From: Selaginella tamariscina
Lineage: Eukaryota > Streptophyta > Lycopodiopsida > Selaginellales > Selaginellaceae
Length of the DNA stretch: 64,000 nucleotides
Assembly: GCA_003024785.1 (NCBI GenBank)
Contig: PUQB01000023.1
Coordinates: 919,787 to 983,786 of the forward strand
Direction: 5' to 3'
Within the stretch, counting starts at the first letter, position 1; each line of letters opens with the position of its first letter. Positions 10,773 through 21,627 of the stretch are shown here, piece by piece. The notes under the pieces are model-generated. The model was not told the origin of the DNA and ran no database searches. It was given only the letters and a program-made list of their open reading frames with translations. A program made the translations under genes and the position numbers.

Positions 10773-12804
10773 TTAGGAGTTGACGAGTCTACATAAAGGC
10801 TTATCTAAAAAATGACGTTTCTTAAGAATAATATTGTAAAGCACTCGGTTGCTATCCTTCATTTTATAAAACTCAAAATCATGAGAAAGAAAAGCGTCAG
10901 GAAATGTTTGATACGGTGGATACTGCTCATAAAAGTTTTCGAGATTTTTCTTTTTGAGGCACGTATCCAAGTAGTTCATTAGCTCATCCATGGTATTGGT
11001 ATCAGAATATGAGTCAAAAGTGATTGGATGAATACAAGCAATGTTTTGGTTAAGCATAGCCTTCTGAGGAGAGTCGTTTACCACTAAGATATGTGTGTTC
11101 TTCATTATCCTTAACTGATTGATCTCCCCATGAAGCCCAATTAATCTTTCATTCTTGAAGAAGTATGGCTTGCTTTCCTTTTATATTGTAAAATTCGAGA
11201 GGTTTATAACATATTCGCTGGTCAAAAATCCAATCTTTACGAATCACCTCTTCTGCAACACTACAATGTTTCTTAAGCAAATTCAATAGCGGTGTCAAGT
11301 TGTGAATCTGCATGCATGACCAAATCCCACAAGTGCACCCATCTCCTTAAGCTTTTGAAAGAGATGGTTCAACCCTGGACGAAAAATGATATCATATCGA
11401 AATTTACCATGATAAGGAATGAAATCTCCTTGTTTGATTTCTTTTTTCTATCCTCGGGCCTTTGTCGATGAAGTAAAACACCATTGACATCCAATAACAC
11501 AATATGGCCATGGGTAACAAGGGGTATAGCGTTGCCTCTTGAATGCTTTGCAACTCACTTGTTTGCTCCCTTTCACATTTATCTGTTGACATTATATCGT
11601 TGCCTATCCCTTTATCATTTAATTGTACATCATCCTTATAAGATGTTTGGATAATGTACATTGCCGAATACGTCACTCTCAGCTATCGATGTATCAGATG
11701 GAGGTTCAAGCTCGTTGAAGTGCAAACAGATACCTGGCCAGTCATTTGGAAGTTTGAAATTGTTTGGCACATTCCTAACAATTAAGTGAACAACCGTATC
11801 AATGCTCTTGGGATCGGCATCATTCATATAAAATCCTGTCCAACGATGTCTATTCTTCTTGGCAAAGAGGAAGGCAAAAGTATCGGTGACATGAGCAAGA
11901 ATCAAGAAATAAATACCTGAAAACATAGGTATAAGTTAAGAGTGAAAACATGAATTCAATAATAAATACCTTCTCTATACATGCTTGCTAAGTTTCTCCA
12001 CCAAATCCTCTAGTGCCCTATCTGGCGAAGGATTTTTTGACACCTGCCGATCCATCACGAATAATTGAAACGGTTTCCTGCAAACAGTGATATTACCTCA
12101 TAAAGTTTCGAATCTGATAACAAACATCTATAGGCTTGTCGTGATTCATAGCATCCTCCTTTATAAGGTTCAACTCGGTTCTCCGTTGCTGAAGGATTGC
12201 CATAAGAAAAGGCATCATCGCAATGTTCTCCTTTTTGGCGTTGGCGTGCAATAGATTCTTACCTATATCTTCCGATTGGTTCACCCATTGGACAAGCATA
12301 TCATCGTCTATCACATGCAAGTATTTGCTGACCTCTTCATATGTTGGAGCCAAGGTCCAACCCAATTTGTGACAATGTATTCCCAACCACTCCTTGAAGT
12401 GCCTAACCGTTTTCAACTTCATTGCCTTGAGATGAAAAGGAGAGGTGGGGTTACTGTTGTTAATATGTAGTTTGCCATCAATTACCAAATCAGCTAAGAC
12501 ATCCATCTCCTCCATCGTTGTTCCATTTAAAGGCTTCAACCATGTGAGCTTGAAATCATTGTCTACATCCTTTGTAGATTGAATTGACTTGGCCTTTGCC
12601 GTCTTACTGGGTTTCTTTGCAACCTTTTGCGAGGGCTCCCCATCACTTGCCTACTTCTTCTTCAGTGTTCCTTTTGCAAAGGATTTCATAATCCCCACCC
12701 ATTTGGCAAATCTTGTCCTCGAGACAAGAAATTAACATCATCAAAAAGGATATTTCCTTCCCGCCCACCTGGGCAAAATCAACTACTGCAATTTCCTCAG
12801 CACT
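10773..12804 (-). pseudogene. FCP1/NIF-type HAD phosphatase gene, 3' exons, frame-damaged
   Basis: Minus-strand reading shows FCP1-homology landmarks in order: HIVLLDVNGVLLHR near 11500, FRPGLNHLFQKLKEMG near 11370, CGIWSCMQIHN near 11320, WIFDQRICYKPL near 11230, KPYFFKNERL near 11160, and NTHILVVNDSPQKAMLN at 11040-11100. Upstream exons carry a Lys-rich start (KVAKKPSKTAKAKS near 12600) and an unassigned region (CHKLGWTLAPTYEEV near 12370). The catalytic motif is DVNGV, so the usual second Asp is Asn, as I recall for a plant FCP1-like subgroup. About five one-base shifts and at least one in-frame TAG (near 12650) break the frame, so this is either a pseudogene or an error-laden sequence. 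A T-rich tract plus AG at 12805 marks the first exon here as internal. The 5' exons appear to lie at 27.55-28.9 kb. Confidence 0.75.
11917..11969 (-). other. Probable 53-bp intron in the FCP1-like gene
   Basis: On the minus strand this starts GTATTTATTATTG and ends ATGTTTTCAG. Length and style match the other short introns. As read, the flanking exons do not join in phase, consistent with indel damage nearby. Confidence 0.5.
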
Positions 12805-12839
12805 CTACAAAAAAAAAAAAGACAGATTAATATACTGGC

Positions 12840-13245
12840 TGTTACAACCTTGTGCAAAGGGTGAAACCTTTAGAACAAGGGCAAAACCTTTGAGCTGAAA
12901 TGGAGATTATATTTAAGAGATAAATGAATACAAAATGAAACACAAGGCCGAAGATTGGTGTTGAATGATTCTGAAAAATCTGGAACTAGAACCCTGTTTA
13001 TATATATGAGGTCCTAAGGATTGTGTGGTCCACAATTGGTCTGGAATGTGTGGTCCATAGTTGGTCTGGAATGTGTGGTCCACAGTTGGTCTGGAATGTG
13101 TGGTCCACAACTGGTCTGGAACATGCATATGAATATATGCCTTGCTGTTGATGGTGTAATTCAGCATCCAGGATCATACGGACAAGTTGGCTAACACATA
13201 TGTGTGTTAGTAGAAAGGTCTTGGGTTCAAGTCCTGTGAAAGGCA
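12840..13245 (-). repeat. 3' LTR of element B
   Basis: It runs TGTTACAACCTTGTGCAAAG through GTCCTGTGAAAGGCA (plus-strand sense) and matches 20904-20932 joined to 27185-27493. It contains short tandem copies of a TGTGGTCCACA-TTGGTCTGGAA unit (13025-13120) and a minus-strand TATA box (TATATATAAAC, near 13000). A tRNA-like stretch lies at 13171-13240. Confidence 0.7.
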
Positions 13246-13261
13246 AAAAAATAATATTATT

Positions 13262-14766
13262 CTCCTTTCAATAACGAACACCGCGCATCACTGGTCTAGG
13301 TTTAACGAACACCGCGCATCACTGGTCTAGGTTTTACAGGATGTCGATGATCAGGAGCATGAACAAGATTGAGTAGCAGGATATCGATGATGGAAGTTGG
13401 CAACAAGATTTGAGCAGCAGGATATCGATGATCAGGAGCATGAACAAGATGAGCATGAACAAGATTGAGTAGCAGGATATCGATGATGGAAGTTGGCAAC
13501 AAGATGGAGATGATGAACAAGAGATGAGCATGAACAAGATTGAGTAGCAGGATATCGATGATGGAAGTTGGCAACAAGATCAGGAGCATGAACAAGATGA
13601 GCATCAAGCTCCCAAGTGCATTCACTGTGCGGATAACCAATCCAGTCTACAAAATAGTGAAGCTGACCACAAACAAGCTTGGAGTCAAGAATTGCAGCAA
13701 CTTCAAACTCAGGAGCACCAACAACTGTAACCGGAGGAGGTGGTGGAAGAAGTCGGCTGTATAGTGCTCATCACTGGTCCATGTTTTGTAACCGGAGGAG
13801 GTGGTGGAAGAAGTCGGCCTGTAACCGGAGGAGGTGGTGGAAGAAGTCGGCCGTACGGTGCTCGTCACTGGTCCAGGTTTTGCAGGATATCGATGATAGA
13901 AGTCAGCAACAAGATTAGGAGCATGAACAAGATTGAGCAGCAGGATATTGATGATGGAAGTCGGCGGCAACAAGATCAGGAGCATGAACAAGATGAGCAG
14001 CAGGCTCTCCAAGTGCGTTCACTAGGCTGATAACCGATCTAGTTTACAAAATAGTGAAGCTGACCACAAACAAGCTTGGAGTCAAGAATTCCAACAACTT
14101 CGAACTCAGGAGCATCAGCAACTGTAACCGGAGGAGGTGGTGGAAGAAGTCGGCCGGGTTCAACTATGGTGCTCGTCACTAGTCCAAGTTTTGCAGAATA
14201 TCGATGATGGAAGTCGGCAACAAGATTAAGAGCATGAACAAGATTGAGCAGCAGGATATCGATGATGGAAGTCGGCAACAAGATCAGGAGCATGAACAAG
14301 ATGAGCATCATGCTCCCAAGTGCATTCACTAGGTAGATAACCGATCCAGTCTATGAAATAGTGAAGCTAACCACAAACAAGCTTGGAATCAAGAATTGCA
14401 GCAACCTCGAACTCAGGAGCACCAGCAACTGTAACGGAGGAGGTGGTGGAAGAAGTCGGCCGGGTTTAGAAGTTGACTCCAGCAACCTCGAACTCAGGTT
14501 CACCAACAACTGTAATCGGAGGGGTGGTGGAAGAAATCGGCCGGGTTCAGAAGTTGACTCCAGCAACCTCGAACTTAGGTTCACAACAATTGTAACCGAA
14601 GGAGGTGGTGGAACTCAGGTTCACTAGCAACTGTAACTGGAGGAGGTGGTGGAAAGAAGTCGGCCAGGTTCAGAAGTTGACTCCAGCAACCTCAAACTCA
14701 GGTTCACCAGCAATTGTAACCGGAGGAGGTGGTGGAAGAAGTCAATCGGGTTCAAAAGGAGCATGA
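13262..14766 (-). repeat. Tandemly amplified 3' coding region of element B (chromodomain)
   Basis: A block containing ACAAACAAGCTTGGAGTCAA starts three times, near 13670, 14068 and 14375, with spacings of about 398 and 307 bp. Shorter units rich in GGATATCGATGATGG and GGAGGAGGTGGTGGAAG fill the rest. Minus-strand translation gives chromodomain-like text (EFEVVGILDSKLVCGQLHYF). The region lies between integrase and the 3' LTR, where chromoviruses carry a chromodomain. Confidence 0.65.
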
Positions 14767-16551
14767 TGTCAGAGTTTTTACCAAGGGCCCAACAATGGCA
14801 ACATGTGGCTGCTAGGCAGCCATCCGGTGTCATAACCTTGTATGAGCAGTGCTAAGTCTTCCAAAACAACCCTAATGACCCCTAGGGTTAGACTCTAATG
14901 CCTAAGTGGACAAGAGACTTAAGGTTTAGCCTAAGTCTCCTAGAGTGTCTGCCCCCAAAAACCCTTGAGGGATAACCCTAATTGACTTAGGGTCTTGCCC
15001 TAGAAGACCTAGACAGGCTCATGCCCTAACCCCATCAAGGAGACGTGTGTTCCACATACCCTCAATAGGGTTAAAGCATCACCCTACATCTTGAGGAATC
15101 ATCCTTAATTAAGTACAACCCTAAAAGACGACGAGGGGTATCTTGACCCACAACTAACCCCTAAGGGTCTGAGTGCCAAGTCATACCCTGGCTCTAGGGT
15201 TAGTACCTAGAGAAACACGAGTGTTCGTAGTTAGCGACACAAGTGATCCCCTAAGCATTCCTTAGAGGCTAAGGTTGGAAAACCCTAATTCCCCAGAGGA
15301 ACCATGCCTATGTCTAAGAAGACCCTCGCTAAGGAGCTTTGGTTGTTCAACCCTCAGACATGCTCCCACATCCTGAGAATGAACACCTTAACCATGTGTG
15401 CCAGTAAGCACACTTCGCAAAGAGACTTAACCTCCCTTGGGCATGTGCCCAAGGCTTGGCCCTAGTCCTAGAACACGAACATGTGCTTGTCAGGTTCACC
15501 AACCCCTCAGCCTTAGGCTCGAGACCGACCCCATGGGTCATGCCCTAAGTGTTTGCACTTGTATGAAACCATCTAGTGTCACCAATGTGTGTGGCACCGT
15601 TTCACAGGACAAGGCTATCTTCATAGCCTCCTTAGAGACAAGAGTTGAACTAGTGCCACGATTGTGGCTCACTAGATGCCAACTCTTAGAGCCCACACTC
15701 GGATACCCCTTTGGGAAACCTGTTTACATGAGAGCTCATCCCCCAGTTAGCTAAGTGCACGGACAATGCTCACATTGTGAGTCAAGATGCGTGACTAGCT
15801 GAGCTGTGAGTGCTACCCTCAGCTTGGCATGGACGAGGAGACTGAAATAGAGGTCTTAACGATTACCCAATGTGCGAGCGGGTTACCGAACGAAAGGAGT
15901 TGGCTAACTCCTTGGATGCGGCATACCTGGGCACAACAGTGCAGATTTGCAACATAAGGGTAGGCTACCCTAAAGTGTGACGTACCCCGCAGGCAAGTGG
16001 ACACGGCAGCATAGCGAGTATGCCTTGACGACATGAGACGACCCATGCCAGCGGGGAGGAAGGAACCAAAGAGACCTTCAGTCTTTGGCCTGCTTGCCCC
16101 ACACCTACTCTACCTTATTTCTGTGATGAAGCCACCACCCCCCTAAAATGCCATTCTAATAAGTGGGCTGGCACGAAAATCTATCCCCAATGCAAAAGAG
16201 ACGGTGAGTTTACCCAATCGACCCATCAACCCCTAAACCCTACCCCAAGGGGTTTAGGGCATGGGGTTGAGTCAACCCTAGGGGTGTTTCTAACCATGTC
16301 GAACTCACCAGAGCCAACCAAAAAATCCAAATGGGACACAAATCACCGAGAGGGGGCTTTTTAGAAGGTAAGTGCTAGCTTCGCCTAGAGTTTCTTGCAA
16401 ATACCTAGTGACACTCGCTGGACCATCACTAGATACCCAAGTGCACTAAGCGGGCCTGTTTCTTACACCCTCTAGGGTCTGTCAACGGACTTGGTAGGTA
16501 ATAACAGTCAACATCCAAAGTAAAGGTCAAGTCATAGTAAAAACTATGACA
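14767..16551 (-). repeat. Solo LTR, long form of the element E family, inserted in element B
   Basis: The 1785-bp sequence reads TGTCATAG...CTCTGACA on the minus strand and is flanked by the 5-bp direct repeat CATGA (14762-14766 and 16552-16556). It shares its ends with the LTRs of element E and its whole length with 49959-51639. It is rich in AACCCTA/TAGGGTT-like words. No internal region accompanies it, so it is a solo LTR. Confidence 0.85.
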
Positions 16552-17870
16552 CATGATAAGGCTCCAACAAAGAAACATGGAACACGGAATGGATCTGGAT
16601 GGTTGATGGAAGCTCGAGACGAACGTCACATCAGAGAGTCTCTCGATGATGCAAAATGGGCCCAAGCGTTGATAGTCCAGCTTGTCACAGGGACGTGTGG
16701 TTGGCCAATGACGCCGAAGGAGCCACACTTGGTCACCAACAGTGAATGCTGAAGGAGAGAACCGGGAACAATTAGCAGCTTGTTGTTGCAAATCCCGAGC
16801 ACGTTGAAGATGATGCTGCACTTTTCATGAACCTGTTGGAGATGCTCAACACGATCATCGGCAGCAGTGGTAAGGTTAGGAGCCATGGGCAAGCTGTAGG
16901 ACCATCGAGGATGAACACCAGAGAACGCAAAAAATGGGTGACACACTTATGGATGAGTGTGCCGTGTTGTTGTACGTGAACTCGGCAGCAAGAAGGAGAT
17001 CAACCCAATCATCTTGTAGATGATAAATGAAACACCGGAGATATTGTTCCAGACTCTGAATCGTGCACTCCGTTTGACCATCTGTTTTAGGATGATGTGC
17101 AGTAGACAGCTTCCCGGTGATATGTAGTCGATCTAGGAATCTCGCCAGAATGCCGAAGTGAACTGGGGACCTCGATCAGTGACAAGTTCATCAGGAAGAC
17201 CATGAAGACAGGAACACCTCCCTACACCAGATCTGCATCATTAGGACCCGAACATGTCTTGTTGCAAGGAACAAAGTGCACCATCTTAAAGAATCGATTA
17301 ACAATGACTAGGACAGCATCAAACCCTCTAGAAGGAGGTAATCAATGAGGAAATCCATGGTGATGTAGGACCATGGCTACTGAGCATAGGAAGAGGCTAT
17401 AGTAGTCCAACCGGTTGATGATGAGGAAGCTTTGTACACTGGCATGTGTCACAAATCGCACAAATTTCTTAACATACATGCAAAGTCGAGGCCACCAGAA
17501 CACACGTTGTACCAGCTCGATCATCTTCCGAATGCCAAAATGTCCCACAGCTGTGTTGTCATGGCAATGTTGGATAGCTCGCAACCTCAGTTTTCCGTCC
17601 AGAACATAGATTTGGATGTGGTGGTACAGCAACCCATTAGAAAGATTGAAAGCAGTATAATCTTGTAGTTGTGACCCTGAAGACAATGGCTGAACTCGTC
17701 GAACATGTGCAAGGACATCACGAGTAAACTCGTCTTGAGGAAGACTTTCTCGGATTAGATCCAAAAATGAAGTGTCAACTGGAGCAGAAAAACGGGAAAG
17801 CGCGTTTACCAACAATTGGTCGGAGCTCAGGATGACTTGTTTCTTGTTGATCAAATGGGATTTCACCTGG
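16552..17870 (-). pseudogene. Integrase region of element B
   Basis: Recognised on the minus strand are the His/Cys zinc-binding N-terminus (CHDNTAVGHFGIRKMIELV, then FWWPRLCMYVKKFVRF), core-like fragments, and the C-terminal module (FTVGDQVWLLRRH, KLDYQRLGPFCIIERL). The solo LTR lies just downstream of this module. Broken fossil. Confidence 0.65.
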
Positions 17871-17878
17871 TACTGGAG

Positions 17879-19140
17879 CTAGGTAACTGCGACGAGATAA
17901 AGCATCTGCTTTGCCATTGAGACGACCGAGACGATGAATAATAACGTATCAAAACCGGGACAAAGACTGTGCCCATTGCGCTTGACGCCGATTGAGAACT
18001 CGTGTTGTTGCCCAGTACTGGAGGTTCTTGCGATCACAATATACCTTAACCACATGTGGAGAACCTTCAAGGAATCTACGCCACTCCTCAAAAGCATCGA
18101 CGATCGCCTACAACTCCTTATTGTAGACATCGTAGTTGATCTCAAGTGCAGTGAACTTGCGGGAATGGAAAGCAATGGAATGGAGAAGATGATCTGGACC
18201 TTCCTGGGACAGCACTCCACCAATAGTGAAGTCAGAGGCATCAGCTTCCACGAAATATGGCTTCGCAGGGTCAGGATGAATGAAAACAGGTGCCGAGGTC
18301 AACGCCTTCTTTAGGAACTCAACACTTCTTCAACCTCAGAGGACCAGACAAATGGAACATCCTTGCCAGTCAACTTCGTCAATGGCAATGCAATCTTGGA
18401 GAATCCTGAACGAAACGTCGATAGAAGTTTGCAAACCTGAGGAAACATTAAACATCACGAACATTTTGATGGTCTTTCCCACTCCAATACAGTCCGGACT
18501 TTTGCAGGATCCATGTGAACACCTTCAGTTGAAACGATGTACCCCAAGAACTCGATAGACTACTGACTGAAAGAGCACTTTTCCAACTTGGCAAACAGGT
18601 GGTGTTTCCGAAGCTTCTCCAAGATTAACCATACATGCCGTTCGTGTTCTTCTCGAGTCTTAGAAAATATCAGGATGTCGTCTAGGTACATAATGACAAA
18701 TAAATCCAAGAAGTCCCGGAAAATATCATTAGCCATGTGTTAGAAAAGCATGTGCATTTGTCAGACCAAATGGCATTACTACATACTCGAAATGTCCGTA
18801 GCGTGTACGGAATGCTGTTTTCCACTCGTCCCTTCTTGGATTCGGATGAGATTGTACGCCCCTCTTAAATCGATCTTTGTGAAATACCGGGCACCAAAAA
18901 GACACTTGAGCATGTCAGAGACGAGCAGGAGAGAATACTTGTTTGGAATGGTGACCTTATTCAGATCTCGGTAGTCCACCATGAGCCGGAGACTTCCATC
19001 CTTCTTGGAAACAAAGAATACTAGGGCACCAGCCGGTGATCGCAAATGACGAATAAATCCGGTGACAAAATTCTCCTCAATGTATTTTTCAATGTCTCCA
19101 ACTTTATCGGTGAGAGACCGTAGATGGGACCGGAGGATGG
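17879..19140 (-). pseudogene. Reverse transcriptase and RNase H region of element B
   Basis: Minus-strand fragments include [36 protein letters not shown] and RNase H text [18 protein letters not shown]. These are standard gypsy RT/RH blocks in the expected order. Broken in several places. Confidence 0.7.
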
Positions 19141-19279
19141 CTACTTACCCTCAATAAGATCGATAGGACAGTCGTACTCACGGTGCGGTGGCAAGCTAGA
19201 AGCTTTCTTTTTGTTGAAGACGTCAGCAAAATCAGCATACTGCTTTGGTAAGGCAGGAGGAACAGGAACAGAAACATCC

Positions 19280-19729
19280 TTAGCAGAGTAGGGATAGACT
19301 GTGATTATAAAACATGGACACTGGGTCATGTCGGCCATCTTTTTTGAACTGCTTCAAGGTGATATGTGAGACTTGAAGCGGAGGAGAAATTGGAACAGGA
19401 TCGGAATCAAAGAGTGTGGCCGGAGTTGAAAGAGCTAGGAAACTGTTCATGAAACGTTTTCTCCAACTAGGATCCACCAACTCGATCCACGGCAAACCAA
19501 GGATAATCGTAAAGTCCGAAATAGAAACAACATTGAAGGAGATGTTGCACACAGCACCACAAGCAATGACCTCAACGAACTCTATGTCATTTATTACCGC
19601 TCCAGATTTGATATCTCGTCCATCAACGACGCGTACAGAACCAGGAGTCTTCAAAGAATGTAGACGAATCTTGTGCTTGACAGCAAAATTCTTGTCGATG
19701 AAATTTGCATTCGCTTCGCTATCCACCAA
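19280..19729 (-). pseudogene. Aspartic protease region of element B
   Basis: The minus-strand frame shows a protease N-terminal block (VDSEANANFIDKNFAVKH), then VRVVDGRDIKSGAV and ILGLPWIELVDP. This is a typical gypsy retropepsin arrangement between gag and RT. Fossil. Confidence 0.6.
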
Positions 19730-19899
19730 AGCTTTACCAGAGAACTCTACCTATGGCATCTTCAGCTGCACCGGAACATGGAATGGCTTGCACACCTTCG
19801 TGGATGGAATGGATCCAAGATGAGGAAGGGAAGATGTTCTGAGTGAAGAGCCTTGAGGAACATGAGTTGTTCCACGGCAATCTAGCCGGACGGCTCTTA

Positions 19900-20798
19900 T
19901 TCAAGCTGAATCTTCTCATTCCCAACAGCATAGCAAGGGCCACTTCACAAGCTTGCTTTGGCTGTCGATGATAATTCTCCAGCTTGTGGTATGGGTCCCA
20001 CAGTACAGACAAAGCTTGTATTGAATCCGCTTCTCACGTTCGGTTGGCAAAAGCTTGCTTCGACATGATTGCCCTAATTCCATCGAGGATGGTTCTACTG
20101 AGGAAGATGATGGATCAGCAAATGAAGAAACAGGGATTGGAGAAATGGAAGAAGACAGCACTGGGAAGAAAGAAGGATGTCGACGTTCTTGTTTCTACTT
20201 GATCAACTGGTTGTCACAACGAATTGCCAACTCTATCATGTTAGTGAGGGTTTCCAGAACAGCAAAATTCAGCAACATGTGTCTTTGACCTTGTCCTGCA
20301 ACCTCGACTGGAAAACCTCCTTGAGAGCACGATCTCCCCATGTGACATCACAAGCAAGGAGTTGGAACTTCGATGCGTACTCTGCTACCAACATACCCCC
20401 TTGGTGAAGCTAGCGGAGTTTGGTGATGGCAGCACTCTCACGATCCACATCACTGAACATCGCCGTGAACTGTTCCACAAACTCCTCAAAATTCCCAAGG
20501 ATCAAATTATTACTCTCCAGCAAGGCTGAGAACCATGAAAGAGTAGAACCGAAAAGCAGCGACCCGATCAATCCGACCTTAATAGGTTCGGTGCTGTAGC
20601 GCCTCAACTACATCACGATCCGCAGACGAACTTGATTGAGAAAACCTTGGAACTTTGATCGGGTACCATCGAACTTCTCGGGCATGCTGATCTTCGGCTC
20701 TGGAGAATTCGCACGCTGTCAGAGTTGATCATTCTCCAAGTGTAGTTGTTCGATCTGCTGAAGGCAGCAACTTGCTCATGAAGAGCATGCTCAGACAT
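19900..20798 (-). pseudogene. Gag region of element B
   Basis: It starts near the Met at 20798 (MSEHALHEQVAAFSRSNN). It includes gag-like text (GSTLSWFSALLESNN followed by NFEEFVEQFTAMFSDVD) and a degenerate zinc knuckle near 20000 (LCLYCGTHTTSWR). Broken fossil. Confidence 0.6.
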
Positions 20799-20887
20799 GA
20801 TGAGTCGAAGAAGAAAATCGAGAAAAAAAAAGAAAGAAAGAAAGAAAATGGGATTGATGACAAGCGGGAGCAGAAGCTTTCACTAAC

Positions 20888-20901
20888 TCAGAATCATTCA
20901 A
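20888..20901 (-). promoter_or_regulatory. Putative self-priming primer binding site of element B
   Basis: Two bases from the LTR end, the minus strand reads TTGAATGATTCTGA. This is the exact 14-nt complement of the minus-strand sequence TCAGAATCATTCAA inside the left LTR (12974-12961), which lies about 31 bp downstream of a TATATAAA box. No tRNA 3'-end match such as TGGTATCAGAGC is present. This fits self-priming of the Tf1/sushi type. Confidence 0.6.
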
Positions 20902-20903
20902 AT

Positions 20904-20932
20904 TGTCACGACCTTGTGCAAAGGGCAAAACC
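20904..20932 (-). repeat. First piece of element B 5' LTR, interrupted by element C
   Basis: TGTCACGACCTTGTGCAAAG matches the left end of the other B LTR (12840 onward). The match breaks off at element C and resumes at 27185 with TTTAGAAAAGGGTGGAACC. Confidence 0.7.
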
Positions 20933-21534
20933 TATCACGACCCAATACAGGATACAGGATACGACATACAGGATTCAGCCTACAAGATATGGGATATAGG
21001 ATTTCGGCCCGTAGGATATTCTCACAGGATATGCCATAGGATATTCCCAAAGGATATTCCCACAGGATATGCCTACAGGATATTCTCACAGGATATGCCT
21101 ACAGGATATTCTCACAGGATATGCCTACATGATATTCCTATAGGATAAGGATGACCATTTTTTGGCTAGTGACTAGATTATGCTCATGACCAGATTAGCT
21201 TGGAGTTGTGAGCATAAAAGCTTCGACCTAATTGTTGTACAATTAGTTAGTATCAACACCAGTCTTTCTATGATCATTCTTGTTCTTGTCTTGTTCGTGT
21301 CTTGCTCCTTGCCTCCTGCTCTTGTCTTGCTCCTGGATCCTGTCCTGTTCCTATCTTGTTCTTGGATCTTGTCCTGCGCTTTCCTGTCTTGCTCCCGGAT
21401 CCTATCCTGATCCTGGATCCATCCTGTTCCTGTCTTATTCCTAGTTCTTGTCCTGCTCTCGGTCCTGTTCCTGAGTCAAGCCTTCCTGTTCTTGGAATCC
21501 TATCTCTTCCTGGTTTCTGGATCGTGGCTTGACA
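20933..21534 (+). repeat. 5' LTR of element C
   Basis: 602 bp, matching 26583-27179. Its U3 part (about 21010-21145) is a run of roughly ten 13-bp units of the type AGGATATTCCCAC or AGGATATGCCTAC. The 3' part is rich in CTTGTTCCTGGATCC-type words. It ends GGATCGTGGCTTGACA. Confidence 0.85.
21213..21220 (+). promoter_or_regulatory. TATA-like box of element C LTR
   Basis: CATAAAAG is conserved in all C/D LTRs. The self-complementary stretch AGTTAGTATCAA begins 32 bp downstream at 21245, where transcription would be expected to start. Confidence 0.5.
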
Positions 21535-21536
21535 GT

Positions 21537-21548
21537 TTGATACTAACT
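21537..21548 (+). promoter_or_regulatory. Putative self-priming primer binding site of element C
   Basis: TTGATACTAACT lies two bases after the LTR end and is the exact complement of AGTTAGTATCAA at 21245-21256 in the LTR. In sister copies D the pair is TTGATAGTAACT with AGTTACTATCAA, a compensatory change. This supports mRNA 5'-end self-priming rather than tRNA priming. Confidence 0.7.
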
Positions 21549-21627
21549 CCTTCCATAGCTCTCCGATTCCTAGTTACTTTTTTTTCCTTGGTTTTCCTTC
21601 CTTCGTTTGTTTTTCTTTTCATAAATC

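Noticed and set aside
13302-14030. Leu/Ile-rich frames that look like membrane segments
   Set aside because: They are off-frame readings of the short tandem units in element B; the same DNA reads as chromodomain text in another frame.
21010-21145. Regular 13-bp repeats as a CRISPR array
   Set aside because: No unique spacers; the units are contiguous, lie in an LTR U3 and recur in the other LTR.
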